From Planctomycetota bacterium (GTDB taxonomy: Bacteria > Planctomycetota > Planctomycetia > Pirellulales > Thermoguttaceae): a stretch of DNA of 5,965 nt. Shown here in pieces: positions 1-5,965 of this stretch. The notes beneath the pieces are model-generated. The model had not been told where the DNA came from. It was given only the letters and a program-made list of their open reading frames with translations, and did not search any database. Location of the stretch: NCBI GenBank assembly GCA_023397045.1, contig JAEWUR010000462.1, positions 1 to 5,965 of the forward strand, given 5' to 3'. How positions within the stretch are numbered: the first letter of the stretch is position 1; each line of letters opens with the position of its first letter. The position numbers and the translations under genes are program-made.

Positions 1-464
1 TCATGGTCACCAGCTCGGGCGGCGACCAGATTTGCGTCAGCAAGTTCAGCGTCAAAGAGGGCGACCAGAAACGCGTGATTTCGACGTCGGTCGACGAAGT
101 CATTCGCGCCGTCGTCGAACTTGGCGGCACCTATCCCGACGTGGTCCAGGCATTGCAGGAAGCAAAAACCTGCAACTCGCTGGCTAGCCGGTTTGAAATG
201 GACGCGCTGCCTGCCGCCGGCCGCGCCTACGATCGGCTGGCCGACGACGACCAAGACGCGGAATCCGGCGATGCCGACGACGGCGGGTCGCCCCCCTCGC
301 GTCCGGTGCCCGACCTATTCTCAAAACGGGTGGAGCAAGCTAGTTATTCCGAGGAGGTTGACGCGGACGGCGAGTCGACGGAATCGGCCGACGAGGATGC
401 CGAAACCGACGAGCCCGGCAACACCAAGAAGGGTTTCTTTGCTAGAATGTTAGGACGCGAATAA
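1..464 (+). CDS. C-terminal part of a FlgI-like flagellar P-ring protein with an acidic tail (5' end outside window)
   Basis: The frame is already open at the left edge and stops with TAA at 462-464. An ATG lies at 3-5, but the protein there appears to be mid-domain, so it is probably not the true start. Visible residues 28-66 (TSVDEVIRAVVELGG, then a DVVQALQEAK stretch) resemble the last helices of FlgI, whose family pattern is a 'LVxALNxLGxxPxDLIxILQALKxAGAL' segment near the C-terminus. FlgI forms the periplasmic P-ring around the flagellar rod. Beyond residue 75 the resemblance ends. Residues 78-140 are a low-complexity tail very rich in Asp, Glu, Ser and Gly, and the protein finishes with a short basic-hydrophobic end (KKGFFARMLGRE). 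Such a tail is not part of classical FlgI, which normally ends soon after the ALQAEL-like segment. The assignment rests on this short stretch only, with no signal peptide or core visible. A divergent planctomycete secretin/P-ring-like protein of another role is possible. Confidence 0.55.
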   Translation, partial: MVTSSGGDQICVSKFSVKEGDQKRVISTSVDEVIRAVVELGGTYPDVVQALQEAKTCNSLASRFEMDALPAAGRAYDRLADDDQDAESGDADDGGSPPSRPVPDLFSKRVEQASYSEEVDADGESTESADEDAETDEPGNTKKGFFARMLGRE

Positions 465-466
465 GA

Positions 467-611
467 AATGCTGAATGATGAATGCGTGTGCCGCCGGCTC
501 TGCCAGTGCGGAAGTGCAGGCAGACTCAGGCACTGGCGGAGCCAGTGGCACGCGCCAAATGTCACATCTCGGTGACGCACTGCGCTAGTTCATCGTTCAT
601 CATTCGCCATT
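467..611. repeat. Outer arms of a nested inverted repeat filling the gap before smc
   Basis: The left arm at 467-484 (AATGCTGAATGATGAATG) and right arm at 594-611 (CGTTCATCATTCGCCATT) are inverted copies matching at 15 of 18 positions. The left arm begins 2 bases after the upstream stop codon, and the right arm ends 19 bases before the smc start. A second, stronger stem (488-551) sits between them, and a small perfect 5-bp stem (GTCAC 561-565 with GTGAC 572-576) lies further right. The GAATGATGAATG-type motif recurs inside smc at 2410-2485, so this is a dispersed repeat family and not a unique operator. It could act as a structured 3' end for the upstream transcript, but no T-tract follows. 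Confidence 0.7.
488..551. repeat. 22-bp imperfect inverted repeat (GTGCC...CCAGTGC hairpin)
   Basis: The left arm 488-509 and right arm 530-551 are inverted copies matching at 19 of 22 positions, separated by a 20-base loop (510-529). The core reads GGCTCTGCCAGTGC on the left and GCACTGGCGGAGCC on the right. RNA from either strand would fold into a long GC-rich stem. Placed 24 bases after a stop codon, it could terminate or stabilise the upstream message, but the absence of a T-run argues against a classical intrinsic terminator. It looks more like a REP/MITE-type repeat nested in the outer GAATGATG arms. Confidence 0.75.
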
Positions 612-630
612 CATCCTTTGTCTGTTCCCC

Positions 631-3600
631 ATGCTCAAAGCCCTCGAACTGATCGGTTTCAAGAGTTTTGCCGACCGCACGCGGTTCGAGTTTCCCTCGG
701 GAATCACCGTCGTCGTGGGGCCGAACGGTTCGGGCAAGTCGAACATCGTCGACGCCATCAAGTGGGTGCTTGGCGAGCAGAGCGTCAAAAGCCTTCGCGG
801 GCACGAGATGGCGGACGTGATCTTCAACGGTTCGGGCGGACGCCGGGCCACGAATGCCGCCGAGGTCACGCTCACGTTCGACAATTCGAAGCATCTGCTG
901 GCCGTCGAGACGCCCGAGGTTCACATCACGCGGCGCGTCTATCGCAGCGGCGAGGGCGAATACCTGATCAATCGCGCGCCCGCCCGGCTGCGCGACATCC
1001 GCGATCTGCTCTCGGGCACGGGCATGGGCACCCAGGCCTACAGCATCATCGAGCAGGGCAAGGTCGACGTGCTGCTGCAATCGTCGGCGCGCGATCGGCG
1101 GATCATTTTTGAGGAAGCCGCGGGCATCAGCCGATTCAAGGTTCGCAAGGTCGAGGCCTTGCGGCGACTCGAGCGCGTCGAACAGAACATCCTGCGTCTT
1201 TCCGACATCGTCGATGAGGTGGAAAGCCGCTTGCGAGGCATCCGAACGCAAGCCGGCAAGGCCCGGCGCTACAAGGAACACTCGGACCGGCTCCAAGAGC
1301 TTCGCACGCAAGTCGGCCTGGTCGATTGGCGCCGCCTGACCGCTCGGCTGGGCGAATTCCAAAGCGAACTGCAATTGCAGACTGATGCCCGCGACGCCGC
1401 GGCGGCCGAGGTCGAACGGATCGAGGCCGAATCGATCGAGATCGATCTCGAAGCCAACCAGGTCGGCGAGCAAATCCATCAGTTCGAGGCCCAAATTGCC
1501 GCGAATCGCGAGCGAATCGCCTCGGCCGAGGCCGCGATCGAGCACGAACGACGCCGAGGGGCCGATCTGGAACAGGAAGTCGCGCGCTATCGCCGCCAGT
1601 TGGTGTCGATGGACGCCCGGGCGGGCGATCTGCAACAGCAGTTGCAGGATACCGCCGTCGCGCTGGCCTCGGCCGAAGAGAATCGGTCGGAAACCGCCAA
1701 ACGATTGGTCGAGGCCGAGCGTGGATTGACGGAAATCATGGCCTCGCTGGACCATCTTCGCGGCGAGAACGAGGAGCGACGCGCGGCCTACATGAAACAG
1801 ATGCGGCTCTCGGCAGCCTTGGGCAACGAGACCAGCGCCTTGGAGAGTCAGGTCACGGCGTCGGCGGCCGCTCGGCAACGATACGGTGAACGAATCACGC
1901 AGATCGACCGTTCGCTGGATCTTTTGCAGGAGGAATTGGACGAACTGCGCCGCCGGCGAACGGAATTGACCGAAGAGTCCGAGCAATTCGCCCAGCGGTT
2001 GGCGGACGCGAAGAACGAGCTTGCCGACAGCCAACGACGACACGCGGCCCAACAGAACGAACTATCGGAGCTGCGTCAACGGCACAGCGCGACGGCCGAG
2101 CGAATCGCCGTGCTCGATGAATTGGAGCAGCGGCAGGAAGGTCTGAACGCCGGCGTGAAGGACGTGTTGGCCAGGGCATCGAACAAGGCCGACCCGCATT
2201 TCCGGTCGGTGTTCGGGCTGGTGGCCGACCTGTTCCACGTGAGCGTCGAGGCGGCTTCGCTGGTCGAGATTGCGTTGGGTCCCATTGCCCAGCACGTCGT
2301 CGCCAACCGAAACGCCGAATTGTTGAGTTTTCTTCAAACCCAATCGAACCGGCTTGGCGGCCGCGTGGGTTTTTTGTGGTTGGATCGTGCGAGAGAGGCG
2401 GGAATAAATGATGAATGCGGAATGATGGATGATGAATTACGGCCGAGCGCCGGCAACATTCAGCATTCACCATTCGGCATTCAACATTCCACAAAATCGT
2501 CGTCTCCCGCCGCACAGTGCGATCTCGACGGACATCCCGGCGTGTTGGGCCGCGCCGATCGATTCGTCGAGACCGAAGCCCGATTTCTTCCGCTGGCCGA
2601 ACGGCTTCTCGGCCAAACTTGGTTTGTCGAGAAGCTCGCGCAGGCTTTGGAATTGGCTCGCACCGTCGGACGCGGTTTGACGTTCGTAACGCTCTCCGGA
2701 GAGTTGTTGGAGCCCGACGGCACGCTGACCGTCGGTCCTCGGCAGGCGGCGTCGGGTCTGATTTCGCGGCGCAGCCAACTTCGGGCACTTCGTGCTCAGT
2801 GCCTCGAATTGGAGTCGGTCATCAACGCCGGCGAGGATGCCGCGGCCGCGATTGAATCGCAGATCGCCGAGCAGCAACGGCAACTCGAACAGCATCGGGC
2901 GAAGCACCAACAGAAGGTCGACGCCTTGGCCGACAACCGGATCGAGTTGACGACGGCCGAGGAACGCCGCAGCCAGTTCGACCGTCAACGGACGACGCTG
3001 GACGCCGAATTGCAGGCCGCCGAAGCCGAACATGCCGCCGTCGAGCAGCGGTTGGCCGACGCGCAGCAGAAGCGAAAACAGCTCGATGCCGCGCTGAGCG
3101 AGATGGAATCGGAACTGGCGCAACTCGGCCAAAGGCTGGATCGTTTCGAGGGCCAACGCCTTGCGGCCAGCCGTGAGACGACCGAGATCAAGGTCGAGCT
3201 GGCGAAATGCGAGGAGCGGCTCCGAAATCTCCAGTCGCGCATGCGACAGTTCGAGGAGAGTTGCCAGGAACGCACTCGGGCGATCGATGAAGCCCGAGAA
3301 CACCTTGCCGATTGCGTGCAACGCGGCGAGGCGTCGCAGTGGAACATTTTGCAGACGGAAACCGAGATCGCCGACCTGTACCTCAAGAAGGAATCGTTTG
3401 CGGCGCGAACCGTCGAGCTGATCAACGGGCGCGAGTTGCTCGTCCAGCAGCGAACGTCGCTCAACTCCGAGGCACAGAAGATCAACGGCCGGATCCGAAA
3501 GTTCGAAGAGAAGATGCACGCCCTGGATCTGTCGGCCAGCGAGGTGCGCCACGAACGCGAGACGCTGGCCGCCCGGATGCGCGAAGATTATGGCATCGAG

Positions 3601-4395
3601 CTTGCCGAATTGGAACATGAAGCCAGCGGCGAAGAGCAGCATCAGCGCGAAGAGGCTCAGCGAGAGATCGAAGAGCTTCGGCAGAAGATCAACAATCTTG
3701 GCAACGTGAACCTTGAAGCATTGGCCGAATTGGAAGACCTGGAAACCCGATTCAAAACGCTCTCCGACCAGTATCAAGACCTGTCGACGGCCAAGGCGTC
3801 GCTCGAAAAGATCATCGACCGGATCAACACGGATAGTCGCCGGTTGTTTTCCGAGACGTTGGAAACGGTCAAAAACCATTTCCAGACGTTGTTCCGCGAC
3901 CTGTTCGGCGGCGGCCGCGCCGACATTATTTTGGAGGAAAACGTCGATATCCTGGAAAGTGGCATCGAGATCGTCGCGCGACCGCCCGGCAAGGAGCCGC
4001 GTAGCATCTCATTGCTCAGCGGCGGCGAGAAGACGATGACCTGCGTCGCGCTGCTTCTGGCGATCTTCCGAAGCCGTCCAAGCCCTTTCTGCGTGCTCGA
4101 CGAGGTCGACGCCGCGTTGGACGAAGCGAACATCGATCGATTCACCAAAGTCATCCAGGGCTTTTTGACCTGGACGCAATTCATCATCGTTACGCACTCG
4201 AAAAAGACGATGACCTGCGAACACGATCTACGGCGTCACGATGCAGGAGTCGGGCGTTTCGAAGCAGGTCTCGGTCCGATTCGAGGAGGTCAGCGTAGAC
4301 GGCCACATCATCACGCGGCCGAACGCCGAGGAGGCTGCCTGACGCGCCTTGCCATGCTCCCCCTCCCCCTGGCCACGAATCGGCCGACAGGTTAG
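631..4395 (+). CDS. smc: Chromosome segregation ATPase SMC, frameshifted near its C-terminus
   Basis: SMC dimers, with ScpA/ScpB, hold and compact DNA near the origin and help separate sister chromosomes. The ATG at 631 gives the canonical family start [13 protein letters not shown]. Domains: N-terminal ATPase half about residues 1-165, with Walker A GPNGSGKS at 30-37 and the Q-loop around [13 protein letters not shown] (133-145). A long coiled coil rich in Glu, Arg, Gln and Ala runs about 165-505. The hinge is about 508-702 (starting GVKDVL, with the [11 protein letters not shown] and GRVGFLWLD blocks). A return coiled coil runs about 715-1015. The C-terminal half has [13 protein letters not shown] (from 1023), the signature LSGGEK (1129-1134), Walker B FCVLDE (1153-1158) and the switch His1189 in THSKKTM. 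After Cys1196 the open frame leaves the family and reads an unrelated Arg/Pro-rich 58-residue tail to TAG at 4393-4395, while the true C-terminus continues in another frame to 4342. Restored length would be about 1237 residues, plausible for bacterial SMC (about 1150-1250). A repeat insert adds about 30 residues to the hinge. No Shine-Dalgarno is visible before the start. Identity is certain, but integrity of the 3' end is not. Confidence 0.96.
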   Translation: MLKALELIGFKSFADRTRFEFPSGITVVVGPNGSGKSNIVDAIKWVLGEQSVKSLRGHEMADVIFNGSGGRRATNAAEVTLTFDNSKHLLAVETPEVHITRRVYRSGEGEYLINRAPARLRDIRDLLSGTGMGTQAYSIIEQGKVDVLLQSSARDRRIIFEEAAGISRFKVRKVEALRRLERVEQNILRLSDIVDEVESRLRGIRTQAGKARRYKEHSDRLQELRTQVGLVDWRRLTARLGEFQSELQLQTDARDAAAAEVERIEAESIEIDLEANQVGEQIHQFEAQIAANRERIASAEAAIEHERRRGADLEQEVARYRRQLVSMDARAGDLQQQLQDTAVALASAEENRSETAKRLVEAERGLTEIMASLDHLRGENEERRAAYMKQMRLSAALGNETSALESQVTASAAARQRYGERITQIDRSLDLLQEELDELRRRRTELTEESEQFAQRLADAKNELADSQRRHAAQQNELSELRQRHSATAERIAVLDELEQRQEGLNAGVKDVLARASNKADPHFRSVFGLVADLFHVSVEAASLVEIALGPIAQHVVANRNAELLSFLQTQSNRLGGRVGFLWLDRAREAGINDECGMMDDELRPSAGNIQHSPFGIQHSTKSSSPAAQCDLDGHPGVLGRADRFVETEARFLPLAERLLGQTWFVEKLAQALELARTVGRGLTFVTLSGELLEPDGTLTVGPRQAASGLISRRSQLRALRAQCLELESVINAGEDAAAAIESQIAEQQRQLEQHRAKHQQKVDALADNRIELTTAEERRSQFDRQRTTLDAELQAAEAEHAAVEQRLADAQQKRKQLDAALSEMESELAQLGQRLDRFEGQRLAASRETTEIKVELAKCEERLRNLQSRMRQFEESCQERTRAIDEAREHLADCVQRGEASQWNILQTETEIADLYLKKESFAARTVELINGRELLVQQRTSLNSEAQKINGRIRKFEEKMHALDLSASEVRHERETLAARMREDYGIELAELEHEASGEEQHQREEAQREIEELRQKINNLGNVNLEALAELEDLETRFKTLSDQYQDLSTAKASLEKIIDRINTDSRRLFSETLETVKNHFQTLFRDLFGGGRADIILEENVDILESGIEIVARPPGKEPRSISLLSGGEKTMTCVALLLAIFRSRPSPFCVLDEVDAALDEANIDRFTKVIQGFLTWTQFIIVTHSKKTMTCEHDLRRHDAGVGRFEAGLGPIRGGQRRRPHHHAAERRGGCLTRLAMLPLPLATNRPTG
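2401..2490. repeat. Palindromic repeat element inserted in frame in the SMC hinge
   Basis: Arms 2410-2437 and 2458-2485 are inverted copies matching at 23 of 28 positions, with a 20-base loop (2438-2457). They are flanked by a further GGAAT (2401-2405) and ATTCC (2486-2490) pair. The motif (GATGAATGCGGAATGATG on the left, CATTCACCATTCGGCATTC on the right) is the same family as the outer arms in the gap before smc. The span between the outermost pairs is 90 bases, so it adds exactly 30 codons (residues 591-620) without breaking the frame. The peptide contains MMDDE and a doubled IQHS. The other two + strand frames hold stop codons near its left end, so only this phase is tolerated. It lies after the GRVGFLWLD hinge block and before [11 protein letters not shown], a variable loop position. 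No clear target-site duplication is seen, and the exact edges are my estimate. Confidence 0.75.
4216..4342 (+). pseudogene. Out-of-frame remainder of the SMC C-terminus
   Basis: Shifting frame between 4218 and 4220 gives a typical SMC ending: [19 protein letters not shown] from 4220, then [11 protein letters not shown] and on to a TGA at 4340-4342. These 40 codons carry the family's [11 protein letters not shown] block, which normally follows the THSKKTM switch motif directly. The registers fit if two bases (GC or CG) were lost from an original TGCGCGAAC, now TGCGAAC, which would restore one Ala and the usual spacing between THSKKTM and YGVTM. A single-base insertion would also restore the phase but leave the loop one residue short. 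The out-of-frame codons look undamaged, so the event is either very recent or an error in the sequence. No known slippery heptamer is visible at the site. Confidence 0.85.
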
Positions 4396-4430
4396 ACTGG
4401 AATGTTCGGGGATTAAGGGATTTGGGGTCT

Positions 4431-4456
4431 CCCCTCTCCCGCAAGCGGGAGAGGGG
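4431..4456. repeat. Perfect 11-bp CCCCTCTCCCG hairpin repeat downstream of smc
   Basis: Arm 4431-4441 (CCCCTCTCCCG) pairs perfectly with 4446-4456 (CGGGAGAGGGG) around a CAAG loop. It is followed by CAGGGGGTGAGGG (4457-4469), the trailing part usually seen with this widespread repeat type in GC-rich bacterial genomes. It lies about 90 bases after the restored smc stop and 115 before the next start. The stem is strong enough to pause or end transcription from smc, but a purine-rich tract follows it where a U-run would be expected, so a factor-independent terminator is not supported. A dispersed REP-like repeat is the better description. Confidence 0.7.
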
Positions 4457-4543
4457 CAGGGGGTGAGGGCGGCTTGTATTTCCGCAAACGGCTGCTCGTG
4501 TTCTTCGTAAAGACTTACGCCATATAGCCAAAAAGGCGAGCGG

Positions 4544-4570
4544 ACTCAACACTAACCACTATCCACTAAC
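4544..4570. repeat. Heptad direct repeat (ACTAACC type) abutting the glyQS start codon
   Basis: Just under four tandem heptads are seen: ACTCAAC (4544-4550), ACTAACC (4551-4557), ACTATCC (4558-4564) and ACTAAC (4565-4570), with ATG following at once. The array occupies the place of a ribosome binding site and has no AGGAGG-like sequence, so translation of the next gene would start from an unstructured, purine-poor leader. The pattern looks like a simple-sequence repeat family and not like a protein-binding site. Confidence 0.65.
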
Positions 4571-5965
4571 ATGGACATGGATCAACTGGTAGCCCTGTGC
4601 AAACGGCGCGGGTTTCTGTTTCAATCGAGCGAGATCTACGGCGGATTGCAAGGGTTCTGGGACTATGGTCCCTTGGGCGTCGAACTGAAGCGAAACGTTC
4701 GCGAGGCCTGGTGGCGCGACATGGTCACCGCCCACAACGAGCTCGAAATCGACGCCGGCGCTCCGTCGACCTACGAGATGACCGGGCTGGATTGCTCGAT
4801 CATCATGCACCCGCAGGTCTGGAAGTGCTCGGGCCACTACGATCTGTTCCATGACTATATGGTCGATTGCCGCGAGTCGAAGAAACGGTATCGCCACGAT
4901 CAGGTCTACGGTCGATGGGTTGCCTGCAAGGGGCAACGCATCTTCGTGGCCAGCGACGTTGGCGGCAACGAGGGCCTTGAATTGACGCAGCACAAGGCCA
5001 TGAAGTTCTTCAATCTGCGTGGAAAAGACGCCGACGAGTTGAATTGGGACGGGCCGCTCGTTCTGCTAACGACCGTCACCGATTTCGGCAAGGTTCTCGG
5101 TCCCGACGCCAAGACGCTCGGCACGCTGACCGAGCCGCGCGAGTTCAATTTGATGTTCAAGACGATCGTCGGCGCGCTCGGCGGCGACGAAGACGCGGCC
5201 TTCTTGCGGCCCGAGACGGCCCAGGGCATCTTTGTGAACTTCAAAAACGTTTGCGACAGCACCCGGGTGCGAGTGCCGTTCGGCATCGCGCAGATGGGCA
5301 AGAGTTTTCGCAACGAGATTACGCCGCGGAACTTCACGTTCCGCTCGCGCGAGTTCGAGCAGATGGAGATCGAGTTCTTCTGCCGGCCCGACACGTCGCC
5401 GGCGTGGTACCAATACTGGCGGGACCGCCGTTATCAGTGGTATCTCAACCTCGGGTTGGCCGGCGAGCGCCTCCGGCTTCGCGATCATGACAAGGACGAG
5501 TTGAGCCACTATTCCTGCGGGACGGCCGACATCGAATACGCCTTCCCGTTCCTGCCGCCGGGCGAGTTCGGCGAGTTGGAAGGCGTGGCCCATCGCGGCG
5601 ATTTCGACCTGCGAAGCCACATGGAAGGTAAGTTGGTCCGCCAGGGCGAGCAGCTTGTGGTCGAGACCGATGCCGATGGAAAACCGCGTCATCGCGGCAG
5701 CGGGAAGGACCTCAGCTACTTCGACGATCAGACCAAGGATCGGTTCGTTCCCCACGTCATCGAGCCGTCGGCCGGGGCCGATCGCGCGACGTTGGCGTTC
5801 CTGTGCGAGGCCTATCGCGAGGACGAAGCGCCCGACGAAAACGGCAAGCCGACGAAGCGACTCTTCTTGAAGTTGCATCCCCGGCTGGCCCCGATCAAGG
5901 CCGCCGTTTTCCCGTTGGTCAAAAAGGACGGGATGCCGGAGATCGCGAGGGAAGTCTACAAGACG
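4571..5965 (+). CDS. glyQS: Glycine--tRNA ligase, single-chain class II type (3' end outside window)
   Basis: The enzyme joins glycine to tRNA-Gly using ATP, as a homodimer in the cytoplasm. The frame runs 465 codons to the right edge without a stop. The ATG at 4571 gives MDMDQLVALCKRRGFLFQSS; the second ATG at 4577 is an alternative start. GlyRS hallmarks in order: SSEIYGGLQGFWDYGPLGVELK near residues 19-40 (tRNA-end/active-site start), a W(84)KCSGHYD block, FLRPETAQGIFVNFK from 211 (glycine/ATP site), class II motif 2 around FRNEITPRNFTFRSREFEQME (246-266, with Arg247), and motif 3 EPSAGADR ending at Arg405. After about residue 430 the start of the C-terminal anticodon-binding domain (LHPRLAPIKAAVFPLVKK) appears. 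This is the alpha2 (Thermus/eukaryote-like) form, not the alpha2-beta2 GlyQ+GlyS form. Relatives are about 500-560 residues, so perhaps 50-100 are missing. Residues 105-205, between the SGH block and FLRPE, form a region including a LVLLTTVTDFGKVLG segment. The gene is separated from smc by a repeat-filled gap, so it probably has its own promoter, though none is clear. Confidence 0.95.
   Translation, partial: MDMDQLVALCKRRGFLFQSSEIYGGLQGFWDYGPLGVELKRNVREAWWRDMVTAHNELEIDAGAPSTYEMTGLDCSIIMHPQVWKCSGHYDLFHDYMVDCRESKKRYRHDQVYGRWVACKGQRIFVASDVGGNEGLELTQHKAMKFFNLRGKDADELNWDGPLVLLTTVTDFGKVLGPDAKTLGTLTEPREFNLMFKTIVGALGGDEDAAFLRPETAQGIFVNFKNVCDSTRVRVPFGIAQMGKSFRNEITPRNFTFRSREFEQMEIEFFCRPDTSPAWYQYWRDRRYQWYLNLGLAGERLRLRDHDKDELSHYSCGTADIEYAFPFLPPGEFGELEGVAHRGDFDLRSHMEGKLVRQGEQLVVETDADGKPRHRGSGKDLSYFDDQTKDRFVPHVIEPSAGADRATLAFLCEAYREDEAPDENGKPTKRLFLKLHPRLAPIKAAVFPLVKKDGMPEIAREVYKT

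Noticed and set aside
562..2052. A 496-codon open frame on the - strand opposite the first half of smc
   Set aside because: It is antisense to certain SMC coding sequence. Its Leu/Arg/Gly-rich composition is what GC-rich codon bias gives on the complementary strand, and no family motif is visible.
2401..2490. An intron or intein in smc
   Set aside because: The segment is far too short, has no splice or intein motifs, and is a palindrome of a family also seen between genes.
2467..3879. A 470-codon - strand open frame opposite the second half of smc
   Set aside because: It is a shadow of the Glu/Gln/Arg-rich coiled coil, whose complement reads as Phe/Leu-rich codons. There is no domain and no start context.
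4216..4222. Programmed ribosomal frameshifting at the smc 3' end
   Set aside because: There is no slippery heptamer, stop codon or SD-like stimulator at the junction, and one residue also seems lost from the aligned spacing. A two-base deletion or a sequence error is simpler.
4501..4528. A possible promoter before glyQS (TTCTTC at 4501-4506 and TATAGC at 4523-4528, 16 bases apart)
   Set aside because: The -35 box is a poor match and the -10 box only moderate. Such pairs occur by chance, so it is not reported as a feature.
5066..5878. A 270-codon - strand open frame opposite glyQS
   Set aside because: It is complementary to conserved GlyRS motifs and has no recognisable protein features.

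Overview
The window looks like chromosomal DNA from a GC-rich planctomycete, most likely of the Pirellulales type. This is an inference from three things: the SMC and GlyRS sequence style, starts without a Shine-Dalgarno sequence, and the families of short GAATGATGAATG-, CCCTCTCCC- and ACTAACC-type repeats in the gaps. No taxonomic marker is present. All real genes read on the + strand.

Layout: (1) 1-464 is the 3' end of a gene whose visible start resembles the C-terminus of the flagellar P-ring protein FlgI, followed by a long acidic tail. (2) 465-630 is an intergenic gap almost filled by a nested inverted repeat. (3) 631 to about 4342 (4395 as an open frame) is smc, the chromosome-condensing SMC ATPase, with both ATPase half-heads, two coiled-coil arms and a hinge. 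Two things are abnormal in it: a palindromic repeat about 90 bp long is inserted in frame in the hinge, and a frameshift just after the switch-histidine motif puts the last 40 or so conserved residues out of frame. (4) 4343-4570 is intergenic, with a strong CCCTCTCCC hairpin repeat and a heptad direct repeat ending at the next start codon. (5) 4571 to the right edge is the first 465 codons of a class II, single-chain glycyl-tRNA synthetase, cut by the window end.

The genes are housekeeping functions (motility structure, chromosome segregation, translation) with no obvious shared pathway. The gaps are 166 and 228 bp and repeat-filled, so tight operon coupling is not suggested. I see no phage, transposase, CRISPR, tRNA or rRNA. 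The most interesting signals are the repeat family that occurs both between genes and inside the smc hinge, and the smc 3' frameshift. I do not see a new multi-gene system here.
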